Source: an uncultured Ruminococcus sp. (GTDB lineage: Bacteria > Bacillota > Clostridia > Oscillospirales > Acutalibacteraceae). Taken from it: a DNA stretch of 5,378 bases. Where the stretch lies: positions 1 to 5,378 of the forward strand of contig CADCQO010000135.1 of assembly GCA_902803585.1 (NCBI GenBank), given 5' to 3'. Below, piece after piece: positions 1 through 5,378 of the stretch (positions within the stretch are counted from its first letter, which is position 1; the number at the start of each line of letters is the position of its first letter). The notes under the pieces were generated by a model. That model saw only the letters and a list, made by a program, of their open reading frames with translations, was not told the origin of the DNA and made no database searches. Made by a program: the position numbers and the translations under genes.

Positions 1-15
1 TAAATACAGTATACT

Positions 16-43
16 ATTATAATATACAACTTATAAAAGTCAA
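16..43 (-). promoter_or_regulatory. Strong promoter reading left out of the window
   Basis: The minus strand has TTGACT (43-38), a 16-base spacer, and a consensus TATAAT (21-16). Upstream of the -35 box lies an A/T-rich tract like an UP element. Transcription would begin at about 8-10 and proceed off the left edge, so the gene it serves is not visible. The 8-base palindrome AGTATACT at 8-15 sits at the expected start point and could be an operator half or chance. Confidence 0.7.
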
Positions 44-66
44 CATATTTTTATAACTTTTTATAA
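31..66. repeat. Short AT-rich direct and inverted repeats around the left-edge promoter
   Basis: TTTTTATAA occurs twice in direct orientation, at 48-56 and 58-66, exactly ten bases apart. Its core TTTTATAA (49-56) is inverted as TTATAAAA at 31-38, with ten bases between the arms; that gap contains most of the -35 box. The ten-base spacing puts the direct copies on the same helical face just upstream of the -35 box. They may be an UP-element-like tract for RNA polymerase or sites for a regulator, but in DNA this AT-rich chance repeats are common. Confidence 0.45.
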
Positions 67-118
67 TATCGTCTTAACTGTTAAAAGTCCCCTTCATGAC
101 AATATGATGTTTTTTTGT

Positions 119-1066
119 TCAGCTGACAACGTGGACAGGCGTACCGCTGAGGAACTGACGGATATTTTCAGCAACGATACCCATTAAACGCTGACGGGTT
201 TCTACGGGAGCCCATGCGATATGCGGAGTGATGATGCAGTTCTTTGTCTGCATCAGAATACAGTCCTCTTCCATCGGTTCTACACGCAGGGTATCAATAC
301 ACGCCCCGCCCAGATGACCGCTTTCCAGTGCTTCCTTCAGGTCTTTCTCGACCATCACGCCGCCTCTTGCCGTGTTGACGAACAAAGCGCCCTGCTTCAT
401 CTGTGCAAAACTGTTCCGGCTGAACATATCCGCAGAATCCTCGTTCAGAGGACAATGCACTGTTACAATATCGCTCTCCGCCAGCAGTTCCTGCAGGGTT
501 GTCTGTCTGACACCTTCCACATTTTTGGGACTGCGGCTGTACGCCAGAACATTCATGTCAAACGCCAGTGCAATCCTCGCTACTGCCTTTCCGATCGTTC
601 CCAGACCCACGATGCCGATAGTTTTTCCTGCCAGTTCATTGAGCGGATAGACAAACGGCGAAAAAGTGGGACTGCGCTTCCAGTATCCCTCCTGCACATA
701 GCCGTTATACTGCGACACCTTGTTGTAGTGTGCCAGTATGAGAGCAAAGGTGTGCTGTGCTACGGCGTTGGTGGAATAGGAGCCTGCATTGCATACCGTT
801 ATGTTATGTGCCTGACAATAGGGAATATCAATATTGTTGTAACCTGTCGCAAACAATCCGATATACCGCAGTTTTTTTGCCAGACGCAGACTGTGGGCAT
901 CGAGTACGGTTTTGTTGCAGATAATCATATCTGCATCTGCCGCCGCTTCCGCCACTTCTTCATACGGCAAAAGTCCGTAGGAAACAATCTCACCGAATTC
1001 ATTCAGAATATCTGTCGTAACCAGCTCATCTACAACTGTCTGTGCATCTGTAATCACAATTTTCAC
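119..1066 (-). CDS. D-2-hydroxyacid dehydrogenase, glycerate dehydrogenase / hydroxypyruvate reductase-like
   Basis: This is an NAD(P)-dependent cytoplasmic oxidoreductase that interconverts a D-2-hydroxyacid and its 2-oxoacid. With a GTG start at 1066 it has 315 residues and begins MKIVITDAQ, typical of the family. An N-terminal part of the catalytic domain is followed by the Rossmann dinucleotide-binding fold with GLGTIG (about 154-159). The catalytic triad is visible: Arg234 in NTARGG, Glu263 in RVEP, and His282 in TPHIAW. The TPHIAW ending and LFATGYNNIDI resemble the glycerate dehydrogenase/hydroxypyruvate reductase branch, but substrate cannot be read reliably, and D-lactate or another 2-oxoacid is possible. 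An in-frame ATG at 1090 would add eight residues, but it lies only about 7 bases from the predicted transcription start and lacks a Shine-Dalgarno site. A terminator and its own promoter separate the gene from trpA. No clear terminator follows it. Confidence 0.9.
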   Translation of the reverse strand: MKIVITDAQTVVDELVTTDILNEFGEIVSYGLLPYEEVAEAAADADMIICNKTVLDAHSLRLAKKLRYIGLFATGYNNIDIPYCQAHNITVCNAGSYSTNAVAQHTFALILAHYNKVSQYNGYVQEGYWKRSPTFSPFVYPLNELAGKTIGIVGLGTIGKAVARIALAFDMNVLAYSRSPKNVEGVRQTTLQELLAESDIVTVHCPLNEDSADMFSRNSFAQMKQGALFVNTARGGVMVEKDLKEALESGHLGGACIDTLRVEPMEEDCILMQTKNCIITPHIAWAPVETRQRLMGIVAENIRQFLSGTPVHVVS

Positions 1067-1075
1067 GATTAGTTT

Positions 1076-1084
1076 TCCTCCCTG
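1076..1084 (-). promoter_or_regulatory. Ribosome binding site that sets the dehydrogenase start
   Basis: CAGGGAGGA on the minus strand is a near-perfect Shine-Dalgarno sequence ending about 10 bases before the GTG at 1066-1064. It lies downstream of the in-frame ATG at 1090, so that ATG cannot use it. This favours the GTG start. Confidence 0.8.
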
Positions 1085-1103
1085 TCGCATACGTTCTGAC
1101 TTG

Positions 1104-1132
1104 ATTGTATGCTATCTTTAAGAAAAAAGCAA
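1104..1132 (-). promoter_or_regulatory. Sigma-A type promoter for the dehydrogenase gene
   Basis: On the minus strand, TTGCTT (1132-1127) and TACAAT (1109-1104) are separated by exactly 17 bases. Each hexamer differs from consensus at few positions. Transcription would begin at about 1097, leaving a leader of about 30 bases before the GTG start at 1066. The -35 box begins only eight bases after the U tract of the trp terminator, making a compact terminator-promoter junction. I see no convincing operator. Confidence 0.7.
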
Positions 1133-1140
1133 TACTGCTG

Positions 1141-1171
1141 AAAAAAATATTCCGTCCCGAAAGACGGAATA
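1141..1171 (-). terminator. Intrinsic terminator of the trp operon
   Basis: The minus strand reads TATTCCGTC, loop TTTCGG, GACGGAATA, then seven T residues. This is a perfect 9-bp stem with a short loop, and a U-U-C-G turn is possible if one U-G pair forms at the loop. The U tract immediately follows the stem. It starts 80 bases beyond the trpA stop and has no U tract in the plus-strand direction, so it works leftward only. It separates trpA from the dehydrogenase gene. Confidence 0.9.
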
Positions 1172-1187
1172 AAAGTACAGACGGAAA

Positions 1188-1240
1188 AGAAGCCGGAAAC
1201 CGCAGTTTTTTATTTGCCGCCTGAACGGAAACCGACTTCT
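1188..1240 (-). other. Possible extended imperfect hairpin in the trpA 3' untranslated region
   Basis: On the minus-strand transcript, bases 1240-1232 (AGAAGUCGG) pair with 1196-1188 (CCGGCUUCU) over 9 positions including one G-U. Inside this, a symmetric UUU/UUU internal loop is followed by CCG/CGG, a UU bulge, CAG/CUG, and a 15-base loop. A short U run follows, but it is too interrupted for a strong terminator. The pairing was worked out by eye and no folding energy was calculated. It could be a transcript-protecting 3' element, an auxiliary terminator, or chance. Confidence 0.4.
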
Positions 1241-1251
1241 GCCTTCCATTT

Positions 1252-2025
1252 TCAGTTTCTGACTGCCTGTTTCATGGTGCGGACGTACTCACCAATGTGT
1301 GAGGGAGCCTGTGTGCCGTACTGCGCTAACAGTTTGATGATGGCGGAACCCACAATTGCGCCGTCTGAAACAGCCGCCATGCGTTCAGCCTGTTCAGGAG
1401 TAGAAATGCCGAAACCCACAGCACAGGGAATATCGGTGTTTGCACGGATAATACGCATGATGGACTCAAGATCTGTCGTGATTTCGCTTCTTGTTCCCGT
1501 GACACCAAGACTGGAAACAACATACAGGAAACCTTCCGCTTCCTTTGCAATCATCGCAATACGGTTTTCGGAGGTAGGCGCAATAAAGGAAATCAGATCA
1601 ACGCCGTATTTCCGGCACAGCGGAAGAAATTCTTCTTTCTCTTCAAAGGGAATGTCGGGAATAACGAGTCCGTCAATGCCGATCTCCCGGCAGGCTGCAA
1701 TAAATTTTTCGGCATTGTAGGAGTACACGACATTGGCGTATGTCATGAATACCAGCGGCACTTTGACATCTTTCCTGAGTTCACGCACAAACGCAAAGAT
1801 TTTTTCAGTATTCACGCCGCCGCTCAGCGCTCTGATATTCGCCGCCTGAATAACAGGGCCTTCTGCGGTAGGGTCAGAAAAAGGAATGCCAAGCTCAATC
1901 AGGTCGGCACCATTTTCAACGGCGGCTCTGACAGCAGCGGCTGTTGTGTCAAGATCGGGATCGCCGCAGGTAATGAAGGGAATAAACGCTTTACCGTTCT
2001 TAAACGCATTCTGTATATTACTCAT
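1252..2025 (-). CDS. trpA: Tryptophan synthase alpha chain
   Basis: TrpA cleaves indole-3-glycerol phosphate to indole and glyceraldehyde-3-phosphate and passes indole to TrpB. I start it at the ATG at 2025-2023, giving 257 residues beginning MSNIQNAFKNGKAFIPFITCGDPD, the usual family N-terminus; AGAGGAG lies 9 bases upstream. A longer frame back to 2061 adds 12 residues encoded inside trpB and has no homologous character. Visible motifs are LIELGIPFSDP with catalytic Glu44, the mobile-loop SSLGVTGTRSE, and the phosphate-binding VGFGI and VGSAII. Where enteric enzymes have the second catalytic acid in ADGP (Asp60), this protein has AEGP, giving Glu55 with the same 11-residue spacing from the first Glu. 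It overlaps trpB by eight bases (ATGAGTAA) and is the last gene of the operon. With this start it has no tryptophan residue. Confidence 0.97.
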   Translation of the reverse strand: MSNIQNAFKNGKAFIPFITCGDPDLDTTAAAVRAAVENGADLIELGIPFSDPTAEGPVIQAANIRALSGGVNTEKIFAFVRELRKDVKVPLVFMTYANVVYSYNAEKFIAACREIGIDGLVIPDIPFEEKEEFLPLCRKYGVDLISFIAPTSENRIAMIAKEAEGFLYVVSSLGVTGTRSEITTDLESIMRIIRANTDIPCAVGFGISTPEQAERMAAVSDGAIVGSAIIKLLAQYGTQAPSHIGEYVRTMKQAVRN

Positions 2026-3208
2026 AAATTTCCACTCCTCTATAACGGGCAATTGCCGCACAGTCCTTATCGCCTCTGCCGGATATTGTCACCACGATGA
2101 TTTTATCCCTGTCCATCGCCGGCGCCGCCTTTACTGCATAAGCAACTGCATGGGCCGACTCAATAGCGGGAATGATGCCTTCTGTTTTTGAAAGGTACTC
2201 GAACGCATTCACAGCTTCATCATCTGTAATCGCCACATATTCCGCTCTGCCGATATCATGCAGATAGGCGTGTTCGGGTCCCACACCGGGGTAGTCAAGA
2301 CCCGCAGAAATTGAGTAAACGGGTGCGATCTGTCCGAATTCGTCCTGACAGAAATAGGATTTCATGCCGTGAAAAATACCCAGCTTGCCGGTGGCGATGG
2401 TAGCGGCTGTTTCAAAGGTATCAATACCCCTTCCTGCCGCTTCACAGCCGATCAGTCTGACACTGCTGTCCTGTATGAAGTGGTAGAAACTGCCGATGGC
2501 ATTGGAGCCGCCGCCCACACAGGCGATGACCGCATCAGGCAGTCTGCCTTCCTTTGCCAGCATCTGCTCCTTGATTTCCTTAGAAATGACCGACTGGAAA
2601 TCACGCACGATGGTCGGGAAAGGGTGCGGCCCCATAACAGAACCAAGACAATAATGTGTGTCAGAAATACGGGAAGTCCACTCACGCATAGCTTCGGATA
2701 CAGCATCTTTCAGGGTGGCTGTACCGGTTTTGACGGGTACCACATCAGCCCCCAACAGCTTCATGCGGTAGACGTTCAGAGCCTGCCGCTTTGTGTCCTC
2801 TTCGCCCATGAATACAACACATTCCATTCCCATGAGGGCGGCGGCTGTCGCTGTCGCAACACCGTGCTGGCCTGCACCCGTTTCGGCAATCAGCCTTGTT
2901 TTACCCATCTTTTTCGCCAGAAGCGCCTGTCCTAAAACATTATTGATTTTGTGTGCGCCGGTATGGTTCAGATCCTCACGCTTGAGGTAGATTTTCGCCC
3001 CGCCGAGTGCCTTTGTCATCTTCTCTGCATAATACAGTCTTGAAGGTCTGCCTGCATAATCGTTGAAAAGCTGCTGCAGTTCCTGATTGAATTCCTCGTC
3101 ATTCTTGTAATAGTCATATGCCTTTTCCAGTTCAATGACGGCGTTCATCAATGTTTCGGGGATATACTGTCCCCCGTGAACGCCGAAACGTCCTTTCTGA
3201 TTCGTCAT
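2018..3208 (-). CDS. trpB: Tryptophan synthase beta chain, TrpB1 type
   Basis: TrpB is the pyridoxal phosphate subunit of tryptophan synthase. It condenses indole, channelled from TrpA, with L-serine. The 396-residue protein has full family length and begins GRFGVHGGQYIPETL. The PLP lysine is Lys87 in GAHKINN, Glu109 sits in AETGAGQHG, the phosphate-binding loop is GGGSN at 232-236, and the C-terminal ISGRGDKD (from 375) supplies the serine near the PLP ring nitrogen. Length and motifs fit TrpB1, the form that pairs with TrpA, rather than the longer TrpB2. The ATG at 3208-3206 overlaps the trpF stop as ATGA. The best Shine-Dalgarno is AAGGA at 3218-3222, 9 bases upstream. The gene ends TAA at 2020-2018, eight bases into the start of trpA. 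All catalytic residues I can place are present. Confidence 0.98.
   Translation of the reverse strand: MTNQKGRFGVHGGQYIPETLMNAVIELEKAYDYYKNDEEFNQELQQLFNDYAGRPSRLYYAEKMTKALGGAKIYLKREDLNHTGAHKINNVLGQALLAKKMGKTRLIAETGAGQHGVATATAAALMGMECVVFMGEEDTKRQALNVYRMKLLGADVVPVKTGTATLKDAVSEAMREWTSRISDTHYCLGSVMGPHPFPTIVRDFQSVISKEIKEQMLAKEGRLPDAVIACVGGGSNAIGSFYHFIQDSSVRLIGCEAAGRGIDTFETAATIATGKLGIFHGMKSYFCQDEFGQIAPVYSISAGLDYPGVGPEHAYLHDIGRAEYVAITDDEAVNAFEYLSKTEGIIPAIESAHAVAYAVKAAPAMDRDKIIVVTISGRGDKDCAAIARYRGVEIYE
2035..2041 (-). promoter_or_regulatory. trpA ribosome binding site, inside trpB
   Basis: AGAGGAG on the minus strand lies 9 bases before the ATG at 2025-2023. It falls within the last codons of trpB. 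This site decides the trpA start: the alternative upstream ATG at 2061 has no comparable purine-rich site at the right distance. The 8-base trpB/trpA overlap makes re-initiation by ribosomes finishing trpB likely. Confidence 0.8.
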
Positions 3209-3813
3209 TCCTGCTCTTCCTTTCTTACTGCGGCAGCAAACGCCGCCATTTTATCAATATCTTTCCTGCCGTCCGTTTCAATGCCGGAGCTGACATCTGC
3301 CGCAAAGGGCTGTAATTTCCTGACAGCCGCCCCGACATTCTCCGCATTCAGACCGCCCGCTAAAAAATACGGTCTGCTGATACCTTTCAGCAAATTCCAG
3401 TCAAATACGATTCCGTCCCCTGCACCCGCGTCAAGCAATACATAGTCGGCAATGCTTTGCTGCGCTTTCACAATGTCATCGGGTGAAGCAATCCTGAAAG
3501 CCTGTATAACAGGTTTGCCGGTCAGTGTCCGCAGTTTCCGGATATCCTCCGCCGTTTCCGTTCCGTGAAGCTGTGCGATGTCAATAATATGACGGTTCAG
3601 CAGATCAGCTATCCTTTCAGTATCCTCATTCACAAATACGCCGACTGCCTGAATGGAAGAGTCCAGCCGTTCCTTGAGTACGGCCGCCTGCTCACGGGAA
3701 ACGAACCGTTTACTTTTCGGCGCAAACACAAACCCGATATAATCAGGCTGGACAGCGTTTGCCGCTTCAATATCACAGACACGCATCAGTCCGCACAATT
3801 TGATTTTCGTCAT
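3205..3813 (-). CDS. trpF: Phosphoribosylanthranilate isomerase
   Basis: TrpF carries out the Amadori rearrangement of N-(5'-phosphoribosyl)anthranilate to the deoxyribulose form used by TrpC. The 202-residue single-domain barrel has the usual length. The N-terminal KLCGL carries the general-base Cys7. Further family motifs are GFVFAPKSKR at 27-36, VGVFVN at 57-62, QLHG at 81-84, LLDAGAGDGIVFDW with the general-acid Asp128, LAGGL at 151-155, and DVSSGIE at 173-179, which forms the phosphate-binding end. The ATG at 3813-3811 overlaps the trpC stop as ATGA and is preceded by GAGAGGG, 5 bases upstream, within trpC. Its TGA in turn overlaps the trpB start. Sitting directly between trpC and trpB, it is an unfused member of the operon. 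Nothing about it is unusual. Confidence 0.97.
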   Translation of the reverse strand: MTKIKLCGLMRVCDIEAANAVQPDYIGFVFAPKSKRFVSREQAAVLKERLDSSIQAVGVFVNEDTERIADLLNRHIIDIAQLHGTETAEDIRKLRTLTGKPVIQAFRIASPDDIVKAQQSIADYVLLDAGAGDGIVFDWNLLKGISRPYFLAGGLNAENVGAAVRKLQPFAADVSSGIETDGRKDIDKMAAFAAAVRKEEQE

Positions 3814-4592
3814 GCTTTCCCTCTCAGTTCCCGCAGTTTTGCAGCTTTATCCGCTGTACGCATCAGGGTTTCACCGATCAGAACGGCATCAGCGCCGATT
3901 TCACGCAGTTTCTGCACGTCTTCCGCCGTTTTTACGCCGCTTTCCGAGATAAAAAGAATATCGGACGGCACCAGTTCCCGCAGTCTGCGGCTGTTGTCGG
4001 TATCAACGGAAAAATCCTTCAGATTGCGGTTATTCACGCCAATCATTCTTGCCCCTGCTTCCGCCGCTGTCACGATTTCCTTTTCGTCATGTGCTTCTGT
4101 CAGTGCAGACAGCCCCAGTTCATCACAAACAGCAATATACTCCTTCAGCTGCTGTTTGTCAAGTATTGAACAAATCAGCAGTACCGCTGAGGCCCCCAGC
4201 ACTTTCGCCTGATAAATCATGTATTCGTCTACTGTGAAATCCTTCCGCAGACACGGTATGGAAACATTTTCTGCAATTTCTGACAAGTACCTGTCATCGC
4301 CCAGAAACCATTTCGGTTCTGTCAGGACAGAAATACAGTCTGCTCCCGCCGATTGATACTCCTTTGCAATTGTCAGGTAGGGAAAATCTGCCGCAATCAG
4401 CCCTTTGGACGGGGAGGCTTTCTTGCACTCGCAGATAAAAGCAATATCTTCTGTTTTCAGTGCCTTTTCAAAGGTAAAACCGCCCTTTGGCAGGTGAAAC
4501 GCCTGTTCTCTCAGGTCGTGCAGGGAAAGGCGCTGTTTCGCCAGCCGTGTGCGTTCTCTTGCATATTCCGCCAGCTCATCTAATATCGTCAT
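3810..4592 (-). CDS. trpC: Indole-3-glycerol phosphate synthase, monofunctional
   Basis: TrpC decarboxylates and cyclises carboxyphenylamino-deoxyribulose phosphate to indole-3-glycerol phosphate. The 260-residue protein is a single (beta/alpha)8 barrel of normal length with no TrpF domain fused to it. Family landmarks appear in order: ECKKASPSKG with Glu55 and Lys57, LRKDF with Lys117, TEAH with Glu166, GVNNRNL with Asn187, ISESGV at about 215-220, and the phosphate-binding end AVLIGETLM at 236-244. These match the known catalytic Glu/Lys/Lys/Glu/Asn/Ser set of the family. The ATG at 4592-4590 overlaps the trpD stop by four bases (ATGA) and has an AGAGGA Shine-Dalgarno site ending 7 bases upstream, inside the end of trpD. 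The downstream junction to trpF is also ATGA. No key residue appears to be missing. Confidence 0.97.
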   Translation of the reverse strand: MTILDELAEYARERTRLAKQRLSLHDLREQAFHLPKGGFTFEKALKTEDIAFICECKKASPSKGLIAADFPYLTIAKEYQSAGADCISVLTEPKWFLGDDRYLSEIAENVSIPCLRKDFTVDEYMIYQAKVLGASAVLLICSILDKQQLKEYIAVCDELGLSALTEAHDEKEIVTAAEAGARMIGVNNRNLKDFSVDTDNSRRLRELVPSDILFISESGVKTAEDVQKLREIGADAVLIGETLMRTADKAAKLRELRGKA

Positions 4593-5378
4593 TCGCTTTC
4601 CTCTTTCCGGCTGCTGACTGCAATGAATTTTTCCAGCGTTGCCAGTGCCTTTCCTGTATCAATGATTTGTGCCGCAAGTCTTACGCCTTCCGCCATGCTG
4701 TCAGCTTTTCCGCCGATATACAGCGCCGCACCTGCATTCATCAGTACAGCATTTCTCTTATGTCCCTTTTGTCCGCTCAGAATCGCACGGGTAATTTCTG
4801 CGTTTTCCTGCGGTGTGCCGCCCCTGAGATCGTCCTTTGTGCAGCGTTCAAAGCCAAAATCCTCCGGCGTGATGATGTAGGACTTCAGCCAGCCGTCCTT
4901 GATTTCGCAGACCTTTGTCGGCGCACTCATAGAAATTTCGTCCAGCTTATCCATGCCGTAGACCACCATACCGCGCCTGATGCCGAGATTTGTCAGTACC
5001 TGCGCCAGAGGTTCTACCAGATATTCATCATAAACACCCAGCAGCTGCATAGATGGTGAAGCAGGATTGGTCAAAGGGCCAAGAATATTGAACACGGTGC
5101 GGAATCCCAGTTCCCTGCGGATAGCACCTACATACTTCATCGAGCTGTGATACTTCTGTGCGAAGAGGAAGCACATACCAACCTCCCTCAGCAGTTCCCT
5201 GCACTTTTCAGGACTTTGGTTAATATTTACCCCAAGAGCCTCCAGACAGTCCGCTGTACCGCTGTTGGAGGAAGCCGCACGGTTGCCGTGTTTGGCAACC
5301 TTCATACCGCCTGCCGCCGCCACCAGTGCAGAAGTCGTGGAAATATTGAAACTGCCTGCGTTGTCGCCGCCTGTACCA
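4589..5378 (-). CDS. trpD: Anthranilate phosphoribosyltransferase, 5' end cut off by the window edge
   Basis: TrpD transfers the phosphoribosyl group of PRPP to anthranilate, the second step of tryptophan synthesis, in the cytoplasm. The visible 262 residues open directly at the glycine-rich PRPP-binding motif (GTGGDNAGSFNIST, first codon at 5377-5375). Then come KHGNRAASS, a CFLFAQKYHSSMKY segment in the anthranilate-binding region, LGFRTVFNILGPLTNP, the metal-binding LDEIS, and RGGTPQENA. Family members are about 335-345 residues long, so roughly 75-80 N-terminal residues lie beyond the right edge. The frame stays open to that edge. The GTG at 5323-5321 is an internal valine, not a start. 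The TGA stop overlaps the trpC start as ATGA. The first glycine-rich loop has Asn where many homologues have Gly after GTGGD; I take this as lineage variation. Identification is very secure. Confidence 0.97.
   Translation of the reverse strand, partial: GTGGDNAGSFNISTTSALVAAAGGMKVAKHGNRAASSNSGTADCLEALGVNINQSPEKCRELLREVGMCFLFAQKYHSSMKYVGAIRRELGFRTVFNILGPLTNPASPSMQLLGVYDEYLVEPLAQVLTNLGIRRGMVVYGMDKLDEISMSAPTKVCEIKDGWLKSYIITPEDFGFERCTKDDLRGGTPQENAEITRAILSGQKGHKRNAVLMNAGAALYIGGKADSMAEGVRLAAQIIDTGKALATLEKFIAVSSRKEESE

Noticed and set aside
62..116. A plus-strand hairpin followed by seven T residues, possibly a terminator for a gene to the left
   Set aside because: On the plus strand the stem has a C-A mismatch and a loop of over 20 bases, with weak A/U pairs. 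No plus-strand gene is visible to need it.
221..1072. A 283-codon plus-strand open frame antisense to the dehydrogenase
   Set aside because: It mirrors the codons of a clear family gene, has a Cys/His-rich composition without motifs, and has no Shine-Dalgarno site I can see. It is a shadow frame.
1122..1139. A second minus-strand mini-terminator, AGCA/TGCT stem followed by a T run
   Set aside because: The stem is only four base pairs, and the sequence is better explained as the -35 region of the dehydrogenase promoter.
1194..1234. Direct repeat CGGAAACCG at 1194-1202 and 1226-1234, considered as a mobile-element or operator repeat
   Set aside because: Two 9-base copies are better explained by the symmetric arms of the possible hairpin at 1188-1240. 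No target duplication or further copies are seen.
2026..2061. A longer trpA start at the ATG at 2061
   Set aside because: The 12 extra residues are read from the end of trpB in another frame, are unlike TrpA N-termini, and lie upstream of the strong Shine-Dalgarno site at 2035-2041.
5321..5323. GTG as the start of trpD
   Set aside because: The frame continues upstream through the PRPP-binding GTGGD motif to the window edge, so this GTG is an internal valine.
1..5378. CRISPR arrays, tRNA or rRNA genes, insertion sequences, phage or defence genes
   Set aside because: No spaced repeats, RNA gene signatures, transposase motifs or unexplained coding regions were found. The window is almost completely filled by six well-known enzyme genes.

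Overview
The window is a stretch of bacterial chromosome in which every convincing gene lies on the minus strand, so it reads from right to left. It holds the distal part of a tryptophan biosynthesis operon in the order trpD (cut by the right edge), trpC, trpF, trpB, trpA. After a terminator and a new promoter comes a separate gene for a D-2-hydroxyacid dehydrogenase. The Shine-Dalgarno sites are strong and purine-rich, the intergenic DNA is AT-rich with sigma-A type promoters, and TrpC and TrpF are separate proteins, not the fusion of enteric bacteria. With the style of the protein sequences, this suggests a low-to-moderate GC Firmicute, probably a gut clostridium of the Ruminococcus/Oscillospiraceae kind. 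That placement is an inference from sequence style, not from a search.

Layout from the right edge: the C-terminal three quarters of trpD (4589-5378), trpC (3810-4592), trpF (3205-3813), trpB (2018-3208) and trpA (1252-2025). The first three junctions are ATGA stop/start overlaps, and trpB/trpA overlap by eight bases (ATGAGTAA). Each ribosome binding site therefore lies inside the end of the previous gene, which points to one transcript with coupled translation. Bases 1141-1251 hold the 3' end of this transcript: a possible long imperfect hairpin, then a clear intrinsic terminator. A good promoter (1104-1132) follows at once and drives the dehydrogenase gene (119-1066). The last 118 bases are very AT-rich and carry a near-consensus promoter pointing left, out of the window, embedded in short AT repeats.

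The five Trp enzymes make a continuous route. TrpD joins anthranilate to PRPP, TrpF isomerises phosphoribosylanthranilate, TrpC closes the indole ring, and the TrpA/TrpB complex turns indole-3-glycerol phosphate and serine into tryptophan. The anthranilate synthase genes (trpE, trpG) and the operon's leader and regulatory region would be expected to the right, outside the window. The dehydrogenase is probably a neighbour and not an operon member, because a terminator and its own promoter separate it from trpA.

I looked for an undescribed system and do not see one; this is an ordinary, intact metabolic region. The points worth a second look are small: a Glu in place of the usual catalytic Asp in TrpA, the structured end of the trp transcript, the start codon of the dehydrogenase, and the repeat-flanked promoter at the left edge.
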